Positions 9,042 through 18,903 are shown, counted from the first letter of the stretch. The stretch: DNA of 64,000 bases from Bin5 sp034422415 (GCA_965202955.1 OZ241871.1:5208001-5272000); one strand, 5' to 3'. Notes: a model not told the origin generated them from the sequence alone. A program made the numbers and translations.

Positions 9042-10166
9042 TCAGAGCCTGTCGATGCGCCATTTTGTATAGGCGGCGTGGCAGACGCCGTCTTCGAGCG
9101 TGATCCAGTAGCAGGTGAAGAGGCTGCCGTCGTCGAACTGGACGGTGATGGGATAGCCGACGTCGGAGCCGCCGCTGTGCCTGGGGTGATCGGGCCACAT
9201 GGGGGAGGCCGTGCCGGCGTCGTCGCGCATGATGATCGTATTGTCGGTATCCCACGTCTTGCCGTTGTCTTCGCTGAGGACGAGGCGGATGCCCATAGGG
9301 TCCCAACGGTAGGTGACGGCGCAGAGGATGCGGCCGTCCTGCAGGCGCAGGAGGTGGGGCGGGTAGCCTCTGATTTCGGTGCGCAGCGGCTGCGACCAGG
9401 TGAGGCCGCCGTCCTCGGACCAGCTTTCGAGCAGGTAGCCGCTGGAGAGGCTGCCCGGCGTGGCGTGGCGGATATGGGCGAGGACCGTGCCGGGTGCCGT
9501 CTCGATGAAGCAGGTCTCGTCGCCTTTGACGCTGGAGACGCTGGAGCTGAGGGGGATGAGACGCCAGTTGTCGCCCTTGGGATCGGAGCGCCAGACGAAT
9601 ACCTGGCCGCGTTCGCCTTCCTGGTCGCTGGCGTAGACGGGCAGGAGGATATTGCCGGCCTGCAGGCGGGTCCAGCGGGGGAAGGCGGTCATCCAGCTGA
9701 AGCCGGGCACGAGCCAGTCGCGGCGGTCCCAGCTTTTGCCCTGGTCGTGGGAGCGCATGACGAAGAGCTTGGGCATGCCGACGAGCAGGTCCTGGCCGGT
9801 GTTGTTGGGGTGCGGGCGGACGGAGAGGCCCATTTCTTCGGCTTCGGCGGCGCGCTCTGTGGGCCAGACCTCGAAGCCGACGGTGCCGGCGGCGAGGTAG
9901 CTGCCGTCGGGCTGAACGTCGGCGTAGCGGTCGTACTGTTCGCGCGGCAGGGCGCCGGGCCAGGCGAGGGGGATGGTCTGGTCGTCGGTCTCGGTGAAGG
10001 TCTCGCCCTGGTCATCGGAGACGAGCACGACCCAATCGGCGAGCCCGAAGTGGTCGGCGAAGGGGGAGGAGACGACGCCGACGGTCAGGCGTCCGTCGGG
10101 CAGGAGCTGGGGCACGGGGCCGAGGGAGTAGCGGTCGGGACGTCGGTAGAGGATGCCGTGCTGCAT
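9042..10166 (-). CDS. Sialidase-fold (BNR) protein
   Basis: A 374-residue beta-propeller with Asp-box-like repeats SDDQGETF, SHDQGKSW, SEDGGLTW and SEDNGKTW. No signal peptide is visible. It is the first non-transport gene after the DppB/DppC permeases of this operon. ATG 10166 is preceded by GGAGACAG. It is the third sialidase-fold protein of the cluster; the three differ enough in sequence that different substrates or linkages are plausible. Confidence 0.85.
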   Translation of the reverse strand: MQHGILYRRPDRYSLGPVPQLLPDGRLTVGVVSSPFADHFGLADWVVLVSDDQGETFTETDDQTIPLAWPGALPREQYDRYADVQPDGSYLAAGTVGFEVWPTERAAEAEEMGLSVRPHPNNTGQDLLVGMPKLFVMRSHDQGKSWDRRDWLVPGFSWMTAFPRWTRLQAGNILLPVYASDQEGERGQVFVWRSDPKGDNWRLIPLSSSVSSVKGDETCFIETAPGTVLAHIRHATPGSLSSGYLLESWSEDGGLTWSQPLRTEIRGYPPHLLRLQDGRILCAVTYRWDPMGIRLVLSEDNGKTWDTDNTIIMRDDAGTASPMWPDHPRHSGGSDVGYPITVQFDDGSLFTCYWITLEDGVCHAAYTKWRIDRL

Positions 10167-10245
10167 GAACTGTCTCCGTGCTGTGTGGGCGGTTGGTAGG
10201 GTGCTGCGAGGCTGCCGGCCACAGGCGGGCCGGCTGCCGAACTGA

Positions 10246-11148
10246 TCATCTGCGGCGGCGCGGGTCGAGAATGTCGCGCAGGGCGTCGCCGATGAGGTTG
10301 AGCGAGATGACGGTGAGCACGAGGACGGTGCCCGGCGGAATCCAGAACCACCAGAACTGGCGAATGCGCGTTACCTGGTTGGCCTCCTGGATGATGTTGC
10401 CCCAGCTGGGGGTCGGCTGCTGCACGCCGAGGCCGAGGAAGCTGAGGCCGGCTTCGGCGATGATGATGGCGCCGATGTTGAGCGTCATGTTGACCAGCAC
10501 CAGGTGCATGACGTTGGGCAGGACGTGGCGCTGGACGATGCCCCAGTTTGATCTGCCGATGGAGCGGGCCGCGAGCGTGTAGTCGAGCTCGCGGATGGAG
10601 AGTACCTGGCCGCGAAAGATGCGGGTATCTGGAAACCAGCCGAGCAGACCCAATGCGACGAGGAGGACAAGGGGGGAAGGGCCATAGGCGCCTACCAGGA
10701 TAAGAAGGAGGAAGATCTGGGGGATGGTGAGCATGACGTCGACGAAGCGCTGGATCAGAAAGTCGACTGCGCCGCCAAAGAAGCCGGAAATTGCCCCCAT
10801 CACCAGGCCGATGGCGGTGCGGATGATAACGGCGGAGAGGCCGATGAGCAGCGATACGCGGCCGCCGTAGAGGATGCGCGTATAGAGGTCGCGCCCGGTG
10901 TTGTCGGTACCGAGGATATGGTCGGCGCCCGGCGGTTTGCGGATTGCCCGGATATCGATCTCCTCGAATCCGTAGGGGGTAACGATGGGGGCAAGGACGA
11001 CCAGCAGGGTGATCACCACCATGTAGACGAGGCCGGCGACGGCGCCAGGATTCTTCATGAAGAGACGGATGTTTTGCGCGGCCAGAGAGGGTCTCTCGGG
11101 GAGTATCTGCTGCGCTTTGTCCGAAGACGCGTTGGCCTGAGCGCTCAT
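10246..11148 (-). CDS. ABC transporter permease, DppC/OppC type
   Basis: A 300-residue inner-membrane permease of the dipeptide/oligopeptide/nickel family. It has a cytoplasmic N-terminus, a first membrane segment at about 36-58, the family region GADHILGTDNTGRD, about five further hydrophobic helices and an EAA-type loop around EAGLSFLGLG. It pairs with the DppB-type permease just upstream (about 87-base gap) and the lipoprotein at 12430-14178. No ATPase gene lies nearby. ATG 11148 has AGGAG upstream at rather long spacing. Confidence 0.92.
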   Translation of the reverse strand: MSAQANASSDKAQQILPERPSLAAQNIRLFMKNPGAVAGLVYMVVITLLVVLAPIVTPYGFEEIDIRAIRKPPGADHILGTDNTGRDLYTRILYGGRVSLLIGLSAVIIRTAIGLVMGAISGFFGGAVDFLIQRFVDVMLTIPQIFLLLILVGAYGPSPLVLLVALGLLGWFPDTRIFRGQVLSIRELDYTLAARSIGRSNWGIVQRHVLPNVMHLVLVNMTLNIGAIIIAEAGLSFLGLGVQQPTPSWGNIIQEANQVTRIRQFWWFWIPPGTVLVLTVISLNLIGDALRDILDPRRRR

Positions 11149-11235
11149 GCTGGTCTCTCACTCCTGTCGTTCAACGACGCTAGCTTAAGGGAGGCGGATC
11201 TGAGCAAAGGTGTAATGGAGTTGAAGAAGGGGTGG

Positions 11236-12264
11236 TCACGAGTAGGTGACCCGGGGATCGACCCAGGCATAGCACAGGTCCACGATGAGATTGACAATGA
11301 TGACGAGCGTACCGAGGACGGCGATGATGGCGATCAGTATCGAAAAGTCCTTGGCCGCGGCTGCCTGGGCTGTCCATTTGCCCATGCCGCTGATGTTGAA
11401 GGCCTGCTCAAAGAATGCGGAGCCGCCGATAATGTCGGGAATGCTACGGCCGATGACGGTGACGACCGGCAGGAGTGCGCTGCGGAAGATGTGGCGGCTG
11501 CGAATCACGGCCTCTCTGAGTCCCTTGGCGCGGGCAACGGTTACATAGTCGGTGCGCATCGTTTCGAGCACGCTCGTGCGCGTCCAGCGGATGAGGCCGG
11601 CCGAGCCGCTGATGCCCATGACGAGTACCGGCAGCAGCAGATGATAGACGCGGTCGAGGAAATCTCCACCGGTGCGGGGATTGTAGAGACCGCCTGCGGG
11701 GAACCAACCCAAATTGACGGCAAAGTAGAGGATCGCGCCGGTGGCGATCAGGAAACCGGGAACACCGATGATGATGTAGGTGATGAATGAGACGATGTTG
11801 TCGAACCACGAATATTGATAGATGGCGGAGAGAGAGCCGACGAATACACCGATCAGGATGCTGAGCAGGGTGGCGAAGACGGAAAGACGAATGGTCACGC
11901 TGATACGTGTACGCATCTCGGGCCCGATGAGCTCGGCGGTCCTCATGCCGCGGCCGAAGTCTCCCTGCAGCATCTTGCCCAGCCACCTGGCGTATTGCAG
12001 CGGGATGGGGTCGTTGAGCCCAAGCTTCTCCTTCTGGAAATCGGTGTTGCTGATCGACTCTTCGTCGCTGCGGCCCTTGTAGGCTTCCTGGATGCCCATC
12101 TGATCGCGCACCTGCTGGGCGGTCATGCCCTCGGTATCGGTGGCCATGAACATGAAGAGCGTCGGATCGCCGGGCGCGAGGCGCATGAGGGCGAAGGCGA
12201 GGAAGGTCAGGACCAGGAGCATGGGGAAGACGGCGAGGAGCCGGCGGAAGATGTATTGGGTCAA
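11236..12264 (-). CDS. ABC transporter permease, DppB/OppB type
   Basis: A permease beginning LTQYIFRRLLAVFPMLL, the usual N-terminus of DppB proteins, with RLAPGDP after the first helix, an inserted periplasmic segment (about 50-95) and the C-terminal WVDPRV signature. About six membrane helices are visible. I chose TTG 12264 (342 residues), which has AAGGGA at normal spacing and begins exactly at the family N-terminus. An in-frame ATG at 12327 would add 21 Arg/Pro-rich residues, has no ribosome binding site and lies next to the 12330-12367 hairpin. Confidence 0.9.
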   Translation of the reverse strand: MTQYIFRRLLAVFPMLLVLTFLAFALMRLAPGDPTLFMFMATDTEGMTAQQVRDQMGIQEAYKGRSDEESISNTDFQKEKLGLNDPIPLQYARWLGKMLQGDFGRGMRTAELIGPEMRTRISVTIRLSVFATLLSILIGVFVGSLSAIYQYSWFDNIVSFITYIIIGVPGFLIATGAILYFAVNLGWFPAGGLYNPRTGGDFLDRVYHLLLPVLVMGISGSAGLIRWTRTSVLETMRTDYVTVARAKGLREAVIRSRHIFRSALLPVVTVIGRSIPDIIGGSAFFEQAFNISGMGKWTAQAAAAKDFSILIAIIAVLGTLVIIVNLIVDLCYAWVDPRVTYS

Positions 12265-12329
12265 CGGTCGTTTCCCTTCACGGAAGCCGGGTGAGTTGCC
12301 GCAGGGTCGAGGACGGACGCCCGGCATAG

Positions 12330-12367
12330 CTGACCGGCGCCGGCGGAACTGAACCGGCGCCGGTCAG
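12330..12367 (-). terminator. 14-bp inverted repeat between binding protein and permease genes
   Basis: Perfect GC-rich arms at 12330-12343 and 12354-12367 enclose a 10-base loop. It lies between the lipoprotein stop and the permease start, with no U-tract. It could be an RNA-stabilising or partial-termination hairpin like the one between malE and malF. Comparable repeats occur at the other three equivalent junctions in this window. Confidence 0.6.
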
Positions 12368-12406
12368 GTTCATGCGGAACAGGAGGCCGGGCAGCCTTCG
12401 GCAAGG

Positions 12407-14178
12407 CTACTCAAGCCAGTACCAGCTGCTTACGCCCTTCTCGCCGCAGGTGCCGAGGAAGTTGAAGGCCTCCCCTCGGGGATGAAGCCGCCGAGGGCGG
12501 CGGTCGTGACGTAGAACTCGGCGATCTGGGTGACGCCCCAGATGGGCCCGTCGTTGAAGTAGATGTTCATTATCTCTTCGCTGAGGCGGGTGAACTCATC
12601 GGGGTCGGTGGTGCCCATGGCTTCGACGCACTTGGAGCGGAACTCCTCGTTGCACCAGTGGAAGATGGAGGGCCAGTAGTCCTCCTCACAGCTGCCTACC
12701 CAGTAGGTGCAGTTGCGGATGGTGTTCATGACCCAGCCGCCGACCATGTCGATGTCGTAGTTGCCGTCGGCGCGGCGTTCCTGGCGCAGCTCTTCGCCCT
12801 GCAGGATTTCGCTTTCGATGCCGACTGCGGCCAGCTGCTGCTGGAGCAGGACGGGGGCATCGCCGCCGGCGCCGGTCAGGATGGAGAGCACGCGATCGGC
12901 CTCCCATTCACCTGCGGCCTCGGCTTCGGCCAGCAGCTGCATCGACATTTCGGGGTTGTACTGCCGCGGCAGGACGAGGCTTTCGTCGCAGTCGGGGCAG
13001 AAGGAGTCGGCGGAGCCGGCGAGGTGGCCGCGCAGGCCGAAGACGGAGTCTTCAGGGTCGCCGAAGCCGAAGTAGAGCACCTCGGCCCAGAGCTCGCGGT
13101 CGATGGCGTAGGCGATGGCGTCCATCACCGTGCGTGAGAGCTTGCGGTCCTCCATGCGGTTGAGGCCGTAGCCGGTCATCATGAAGGTGCGGGGGTGGAT
13201 GCTGACGTCGGGCAGGTCCTTGACGGAGTCGTAGTCGGCGGCGCCGATCTTGATCACGTCGGACTGGCCCTCAAGGAAGTTTTCGAGGCGCAGGCCGGAC
13301 TGTTCGGCGTAGCGCTTGATGCCGGGTTTGCCGTAGATGGCGTTGCCCCACCACTCTTCCCAGCGCTGGTTTTCGAGGTACTTGGCTTCCGCGTCGTACT
13401 TGACGACCTGGTAGGGGCCGCTGAAGACCTCGGGCATCCAGGCGTCGGGGAAGTCGCCGGCCCAGAGCTGGGCTGCGGAGTAGCCGCCGAGGTGGTGTTC
13501 GGGCAGGATGCCGAGCATGCCGAGGTCGCGCCAGATCTGGCCGACGGGCGTGTCGAACTCGACGCGCATGTTGAAGTCGTCGATGATCTGGATGCCGGCG
13601 ATGGCCTCGGTCTTGCCGTCGTAGTAGTCCTGGCCGCCGGCGACGTTGGGGATCATGCCGCGGGCGTCGCCGAGCCAGTAGTCGGCGTCGGCGTGGTAGA
13701 GCAGGTGGAGGGTGAAGGAGACGTCTTCGGTGGTGATCGTCTCGCCGTCGCTCCACTGGCCTTCGGGGTAGAGCTCGATTTCGAGCGCGGTCCTGTCGTC
13801 GACGGGGTCGACGCGCTTGGCGAGCCAGGGCGTCGGCGTGGAGTTGCCGAGCGGCCCGAGGAAGATCAGCGGCATGACCGTCTGGTAGTAGGTCTCGCTG
13901 CCGAAGTTCCAGTTGCTGGCGGTGATCGAGCCCCAGACGCCGACGCCGAAGCGGCCGCGGCCGGGCAGGATCAGGAGCCGGTCCGAGCCGACGGTGTCGG
14001 GGTTCATGGCGAGGTCGGCGTCGGGGATTTCAGCTGCAGCTGCGGCTTCGGATTCCTCCATGGCTTCTCCGGCCTCCATGCCGCCGTCACCGGCGGGGGC
14101 GCAGGCGGCGAAGGCCAGCGAGAGGATGAGCAGGAGCGGCAGGAGCGTACAGCTCAACCAGTTTCGTTTCATACGCAT
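12407..14178 (-). CDS. Peptide-type ABC solute-binding lipoprotein, 3' frameshift
   Basis: Extracellular solute-binding protein family 5. ATG 14178 follows AAGGAG; the signal peptide ends at lipobox FAAC (Cys26) and is followed by a Glu/Ala-rich linker. The uninterrupted frame stops at 12430 after PEGRPSTSSAPAARRA, an atypical tail. One extra base in the C-run at 12472-12475 would restore EAFNFLGTCGEKG...SWYWLE and a stop at 12407, which looks like the true C-terminus. Either a one-base deletion or a sequence error is present. The protein delivers peptides or other solutes to the DppB/DppC permeases encoded next. A strong promoter lies about 92 bases upstream. Confidence 0.88.
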
Positions 14179-14269
14179 GTCTTTTCTCCTTGAGGAAGAA
14201 TGAATGTATGTAAGTAGGTTTGTTCTGGATTGCGGCGTCGCAGGGCGCGGCCGAGAGGATTCTGCGGGT

Positions 14270-14297
14270 ATTGTATGGAAAAAGGCGGGATTGTCAA
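14270..14297 (-). promoter_or_regulatory. Sigma-70-type promoter of the nine-gene operon
   Basis: Read on the - strand, TTGACA (14297-14292) and TACAAT (14275-14270) are separated by 16 bases. Transcription would start near 14263, giving an approximately 85-base leader before the lipoprotein ATG at 14178. This is one of the best promoter matches in the window. Confidence 0.65.
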
Positions 14298-15261
14298 ACG
14301 CGGCAATTGACCGTTCCGGTTGGTGGGGGCAGAGACACGCAGGCCGGGTTCGCGCAGGTGAATTGGTTGCGGCCGGCGCAGGGGCGAGGAAGGTTTCTCG
14401 CGCCTGGGTGGACAGGGTATCAAGAGAGTATCGAAGTCTTCCAATGTCGTCTTTTTTGAAGCTTCTTTTTCTGTTCCGTGACAGGATATTTGGGCGTGTG
14501 CTCGTGACAGGATGCTGCAAGGTGGGTATCGGGACGACTTGGGTCGACATTGGGTCGACTGAAGGGGGCCGGTGAGGGTTGGGTGTGGTCGGCGTGATGG
14601 GCGTTTGGCGGGTAAGACTGGTGGACGTTCATTTCGTATAGACGGTGTTGCAACAGGGCTGCGGCTACGCTATTGGGTCAGTTGGATACAGTGTAGCGGA
14701 TGTCTAGAGGGCTTGCACGGTCTTGGAGAAAACTGGGGGCTTTGGGCTTGAATCCGCGAAAGTGGGATGGGTGGATCCACGAATGTGCACGAATTAACAC
14801 GGAAGTGGATGGGTGGATCAGCGAAGGGGGAAGTGGGCTCAAGGCGAGGGTGTATATTGGAGCAATTTACCGATCACCAAGCTTGTGGAGGGGCAACACG
14901 ATGGTCAAGAAACGGCGGCGACACACGAGCGCCTGCCGTTGCATCTGTCTACCGAGTCCCCCTTATTCTCAAAACGTCATCTACAATATCGCGAAGCTCC
15001 GGTTTCAAACGAAAGGCTTCTACTTCGTTGTTGGTGTCGAACTCCAAAGTTATCTCACCAGGGGACTTTTTTCAAACACTAACTAACATAAGGCCCTAGA
15101 AGTAAGGCGGAGCCGTTTGAGCGCGGTCGCGGCAGGACCCCAAGAGTCCGATTGCCTGTCTCCAGAGACGGGGATTCTCCTGGAATCGTGTAGAATACAA
15201 AGTAGCTTCCTGCCTCAGAAACGACGAGCAATATCGAGAACAGCCCACCGAAAGGAACGCC
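14298..15261. other. Long intergenic region, no convincing gene
   Basis: About 1 kb between divergent operons. It contains a near-duplicate GGGATGGGTGGATC/GTGGATGGGTGGATC pair (about 14763-14820), low-complexity G-rich stretches and short frames without family resemblance. A - strand frame at 15071-14949 (41 codons, KSPGEITLEFDTN...LRIRGTR) has protein-like composition but a stop just upstream and no good start; it may be a relic. A TAGAAT at about 15190 could be part of the promoter for the + strand operon. Confidence 0.5.
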
Positions 15262-16362
15262 ATGAACACCTATCGCGCCGGACTGGTCGGATGCGGCCGC
15301 ATCGGCACTCTCTGGGAGACTGACCCGCCTACGCCGCTCACACACGCCGGCGCGCTCGCGGTCTGCGCGCAGACCGAGCTCGCGGCCGGCGCCAGCCGCG
15401 GCAACGAGCATCTGCAGCAGTTCGGACGCATGTGGGATGTCGACGCCCTCTACCTCGACTACCGGGAGATGTTCGCACGGGAAAAGCTCGACATTGTCTG
15501 CGTCGCCACCCATCCGGGACTGCACCGCGACATCGTCGAGGCCGCGGTCGACGCCGGCGCAAAGGGCATCCTCTGCGAAAAGCCGCTCGCCCTCAGCCTC
15601 GAGGACGGCGACGCCATCGTCGCCGCCTGCCGGAACGCCGATTGCATCCTTTCAGTGAACCATTCCCGCCGCTGGAACCCCGTCTTCATCAAGTCCAAAG
15701 AGATGCTCGACGACGGCGCCATTGGCGACCTGATCTCGATGTTCGGCATCTGCCAGGGCGTCAAACCTTACCCGGCCTGGACCGCCGACGAAGAAGGCCC
15801 GCTCATCCACGACGCCGTCCACACCTTCGACCTTTTCCGAATCTACGCCGGCGACGTGAAATCTGTCGTCGCTACTGCTCACCGCCGTCACCGCAGCGAG
15901 TTCCGCGTCGAAGACATCAGCGAAGCGATCTTCAGCTTCCATTCCGGCGTCAGCGCGGTCTGCATGGCCAACGAGCTGACCCGCTATGCCCGCTTCGGCA
16001 TCGAGCTGCAGGGCACAGAGGGCGTGCTCAGCCTCGAATACTCCGGCAACCAGTGGCTGCTCGGCGTCGATACGACCGACCGCCTCAACGAGCCGGATCC
16101 CCGTATCGAGTGGTTTACGCTCGAGCAGCAGCCCTTCCCCGCCACAGAGGAGACGAGCTCGATCCTGCTGGCGGTAGAGGAGCTGGTGCATTGCATCGAG
16201 AACGGTGGCGAACCCAGCTCTAACGGGGAAGACGGCGTAGCCTCGCTCGAAATGGTCATGGCTATCTACGAATCGCAGCGCCAGGGCAACCGCCCGGTGG
16301 AGCTGCCTCTGGCCGACCGCGCCTCCCAACTCTACATGCTACGCGACGAAGGACACTTCTGA
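15262..16362 (+). CDS. Gfo/Idh/MocA family oxidoreductase
   Basis: A 366-residue NAD(P)-dependent sugar dehydrogenase-like protein. The Rossmann motif LVGCGRIG is at residues 8-15 and the EKP motif of the family occurs in CEKPLALS (about residue 113). The C-terminal half forms the alpha/beta substrate domain; HDAVHTFDLFR contains the likely catalytic Asp/His region. ATG 15262 has AAAGGAA at ideal spacing. It leads a four-gene + strand operon with a glycosidase-like propeller, an SDR and an M81 peptidase. The substrate is probably a sugar or inositol derivative. Confidence 0.93.
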   Translation: MNTYRAGLVGCGRIGTLWETDPPTPLTHAGALAVCAQTELAAGASRGNEHLQQFGRMWDVDALYLDYREMFAREKLDIVCVATHPGLHRDIVEAAVDAGAKGILCEKPLALSLEDGDAIVAACRNADCILSVNHSRRWNPVFIKSKEMLDDGAIGDLISMFGICQGVKPYPAWTADEEGPLIHDAVHTFDLFRIYAGDVKSVVATAHRRHRSEFRVEDISEAIFSFHSGVSAVCMANELTRYARFGIELQGTEGVLSLEYSGNQWLLGVDTTDRLNEPDPRIEWFTLEQQPFPATEETSSILLAVEELVHCIENGGEPSSNGEDGVASLEMVMAIYESQRQGNRPVELPLADRASQLYMLRDEGHF

Positions 16363-16437
16363 GAAAAACGGGTACAAAGGGACAACCTGCCGCCGGCAAC
16401 TCCGGCAAATCTGACCTGCCTGCCCAAAGGAACTGCA

Positions 16438-17919
16438 ATGAAGCACCTTTTTATCGACGATCACGAAGTCGAAGCCATCGACAACCTCGCGCGCAAACTG
16501 CATCAGCCGCGCAAGCAGCGTGACAATGTCATCATCCGGCCCGAATATCGCTGGGAAAACAACGCAATCCAGGTGCGCACCTCGCCCGTCTGGCTGCCGG
16601 ATGAAGACCTCTTCAAGATGATCTACCTGACCAGCGCCGAAGGGATCGATCCCCAGCTAAGATCTGACCTGACCGGAGCGCCTGCCAACACCGAAAGGTA
16701 CGCCTGTTACGCAATGTCGACGGATGGCGTTAACTGGGAAAAACCAATTCTCGGCCTGTACGAATATCAGGGACTGGACTGGCGGGAAGAGCCGATCGGG
16801 ATCGAAAACAACATCATCCCCAGCGCCAGGGGGATGCTGCAAGGGCCCATCCACGACCCCCACGACCCGGACCCGGGCCGGCGCTTCAAAGGGCTGCGGT
16901 ACGGCGACGGCGAACTGCGCTCGATGGCCTCCGCCGACATGCTGCACTGGGAAACGCTTGACGTCCCCTCCCTACCCAGCCAGGACGAGTCGCACCTGAC
17001 CTACGACGAGGGCAGCCGGCGCTTCATCGCCGCGGTCAAGCGATCGGGACCCTACGGCCGCTCATGGCATCTCCTGACCAGCGACGATTTCGCCGCCTGG
17101 GAGGAGCACGGTCTGATCTTTCATGCCGACCAGATCGACCAGGAGAACGGCAACGAGCGCCTGCAGCGCTTCTTCGACGACCCGGCCTATCTCTCGCCGG
17201 TTGTCAACCGCCCTGAAGAGTGGCGCACCGACGTCTACAACTTCCCCATCTTTCCCTACGAAGGCCTCTATCTGGCGACGCCCGTGATGCACCACTGGTC
17301 CGGAAAACATGCCCCACTCTACGAGAATGTCGACAGCCGCAAGTCGGTCGAACTGGCATCCAGCCGCAATCTGCGCGACTGGGCGCGCGTCGCCGGCCGC
17401 GCGCCATTCCTCGAGCTCTCGCCCATCAGCGATGGCGAGACCTACGACACCGGCCAGATTCTGATCACCAACCGGCCGCTGCGGCGCAACAACGAGCTGT
17501 GGTTCTACTATATGGGCTTCCGCTACCGCTACCTGCTGGTCGAGGAAGTGCTCAATCGCCGTTACCTCGATGCCAGCGCGCTCTGTCTCGCCCGCCTGCG
17601 CCTCGACGGCTTCGTTTCCCTCAAGGGCGGCGTTGAATGGGGTTCCGTGCTGACCCGGCCCTTCGTCGTCGACGGGCCAGAGCTGCGTATCAACACCGAC
17701 TCCTGGCGCGGACGCGTACTGACCGAGGTGCTGGACGCTGCCGACGGACAGCCTCTGGTGGGCTTTACCAAAGATGACTGCATCCCTGCTATCATCGACA
17801 GCATTGACGAGCCTGTACAATGGCGGAATCGCCGCGATCTTTCCGGACTGGTCGGCCAGACGGTCCGCCTGCGCTTCCATCTTTGGCAGGCGGAGCTGTA
17901 CGCCTACTGGTTCAATTAG
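16438..17919 (+). CDS. Glycosidase-like beta-propeller protein
   Basis: A 493-residue protein resembling five-bladed propellers of the GH32/GH43/GH130 kind, with repeated sugar-hydrolase-style turns: STDGVNWEKP, SADMLHWETL, TSDDFAAWEEH and SRNLRDWARV. A beta-sandwich-like C-terminus (about 390-493) follows. No signal peptide is visible. I cannot assign a GH family or catalytic acids with confidence. AAAGGAA precedes ATG 16438. It is co-directional with and 75 bases from the Gfo/Idh oxidoreductase, suggesting glycan breakdown linked to sugar oxidation. Confidence 0.7.
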   Translation: MKHLFIDDHEVEAIDNLARKLHQPRKQRDNVIIRPEYRWENNAIQVRTSPVWLPDEDLFKMIYLTSAEGIDPQLRSDLTGAPANTERYACYAMSTDGVNWEKPILGLYEYQGLDWREEPIGIENNIIPSARGMLQGPIHDPHDPDPGRRFKGLRYGDGELRSMASADMLHWETLDVPSLPSQDESHLTYDEGSRRFIAAVKRSGPYGRSWHLLTSDDFAAWEEHGLIFHADQIDQENGNERLQRFFDDPAYLSPVVNRPEEWRTDVYNFPIFPYEGLYLATPVMHHWSGKHAPLYENVDSRKSVELASSRNLRDWARVAGRAPFLELSPISDGETYDTGQILITNRPLRRNNELWFYYMGFRYRYLLVEEVLNRRYLDASALCLARLRLDGFVSLKGGVEWGSVLTRPFVVDGPELRINTDSWRGRVLTEVLDAADGQPLVGFTKDDCIPAIIDSIDEPVQWRNRRDLSGLVGQTVRLRFHLWQAELYAYWFN

Positions 17920-18023
17920 ACCCAGTGACAGTTAACCAGGGATGCTGCCTTGTCGCGGCACGTGAATGAAATGAATCTCAGAATGCACTGCACAGCAATG
18001 AGCAAAGAGGACGGAGCTTCAAC

Positions 18024-18821
18024 ATGAAACGCTTTGAAGGCAAGACGGCCCTGATCACCGGTGCGTCGCTCGGAATCGGGCGCGGTATCGCTCTCTGCCT
18101 GGCCGAGGAGGGTGCGAACGTGGTCGTGAACTACCGCTCTCACGAGGCTGAAGCCGAGAGCGCGGCCGAGCAGGTCCGCCAACTGGGCGGCGAAGCCCTC
18201 GTCTGGCAGGCGGACGTGGGCGACCGCGACGCGATTGCGGCGATGTTCGACGCAGCGGTCGAAAAATTCGGTCGCGTTGACGTAGCCGTGGCCAACGCGG
18301 CCGTCTCCGTGCGCGAGACGGTTGTCGAGGCCAAGTGGGAGAACATGATGCGCACGTTCGAGGTTACACAGTTCGGCGTATTCCACACCTGCCAGTTGGC
18401 CGCGCAGCAGATGCTGAGACAGCCGCAGCTAGGGCGCAGCCGCGGCAAGATCGTTATCATCAGCTCGATCCATGAGGAGATCGCCTTCCCAGCCAGCAGC
18501 GCCTACAATATGTCCAAAGCGGCCATCAACCACCTTGCCCGTACCATGGCCGCCGAGCTGGCCTCTGACAGCATCAACGTCAACGTGATTAACCCGGGCT
18601 GGATCGACACACCCGGCGAACGCAAGCATTACAGCGAAGAGGACATCGCTGAGGGCGGCCGGCGCATCCCTTGGGGCCGGATGGGCGTGCCCGAGGATAT
18701 CGGCAAGGCAGCGGCCTATCTCGCCAGCGACGATGCCGACTATGTCACAGGCACGATCCTGCGCGTCGACGGCGGCTTCGTCCACGGACTTGTGCTGCCC
18801 GAACCGGCCCGCGACAACTGA
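18024..18821 (+). CDS. Short-chain dehydrogenase/reductase (SDR)
   Basis: A classical 265-residue SDR. TGASLGIG (about 12-19) binds the dinucleotide, NAAV is the NAG-like motif, and the catalytic Ser in IISSIHEE and YNMSK (Tyr-xxx-Lys) are present, followed by NPGWIDTPGE. Family members oxidise or reduce sugars, polyols or acyl chains. GGAG precedes ATG 18024. It lies between the propeller gene and the M81 peptidase on the same strand. Confidence 0.94.
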   Translation: MKRFEGKTALITGASLGIGRGIALCLAEEGANVVVNYRSHEAEAESAAEQVRQLGGEALVWQADVGDRDAIAAMFDAAVEKFGRVDVAVANAAVSVRETVVEAKWENMMRTFEVTQFGVFHTCQLAAQQMLRQPQLGRSRGKIVIISSIHEEIAFPASSAYNMSKAAINHLARTMAAELASDSINVNVINPGWIDTPGERKHYSEEDIAEGGRRIPWGRMGVPEDIGKAAAYLASDDADYVTGTILRVDGGFVHGLVLPEPARDN

Positions 18822-18903
18822 GGCGATCCAGGACCGCCTCTTCAGATGCTTCTGCCGAGAGGGAAAGAGACTCTGGTTCCAGCGCCAAAGAGAGGGCCGT
18901 GAC

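Noticed and set aside
7696..9306. Upstream extension of the SUMF1-domain frame
   Set aside because: It is antisense-frame shadow of the DegT and sialidase-fold genes, is Arg/Pro-rich, and a GTG with a good binding site starts the real domain.
12265..12327. Longer N-terminus for the DppB-type permease
   Set aside because: There is no binding site, the residues are Arg/Pro-rich and it precedes the standard family N-terminus.
14901..15086. Start of an IS3-type transposase (KKRRRHT)
   Set aside because: Only seven residues look similar; the rest has no helix-turn-helix pattern.
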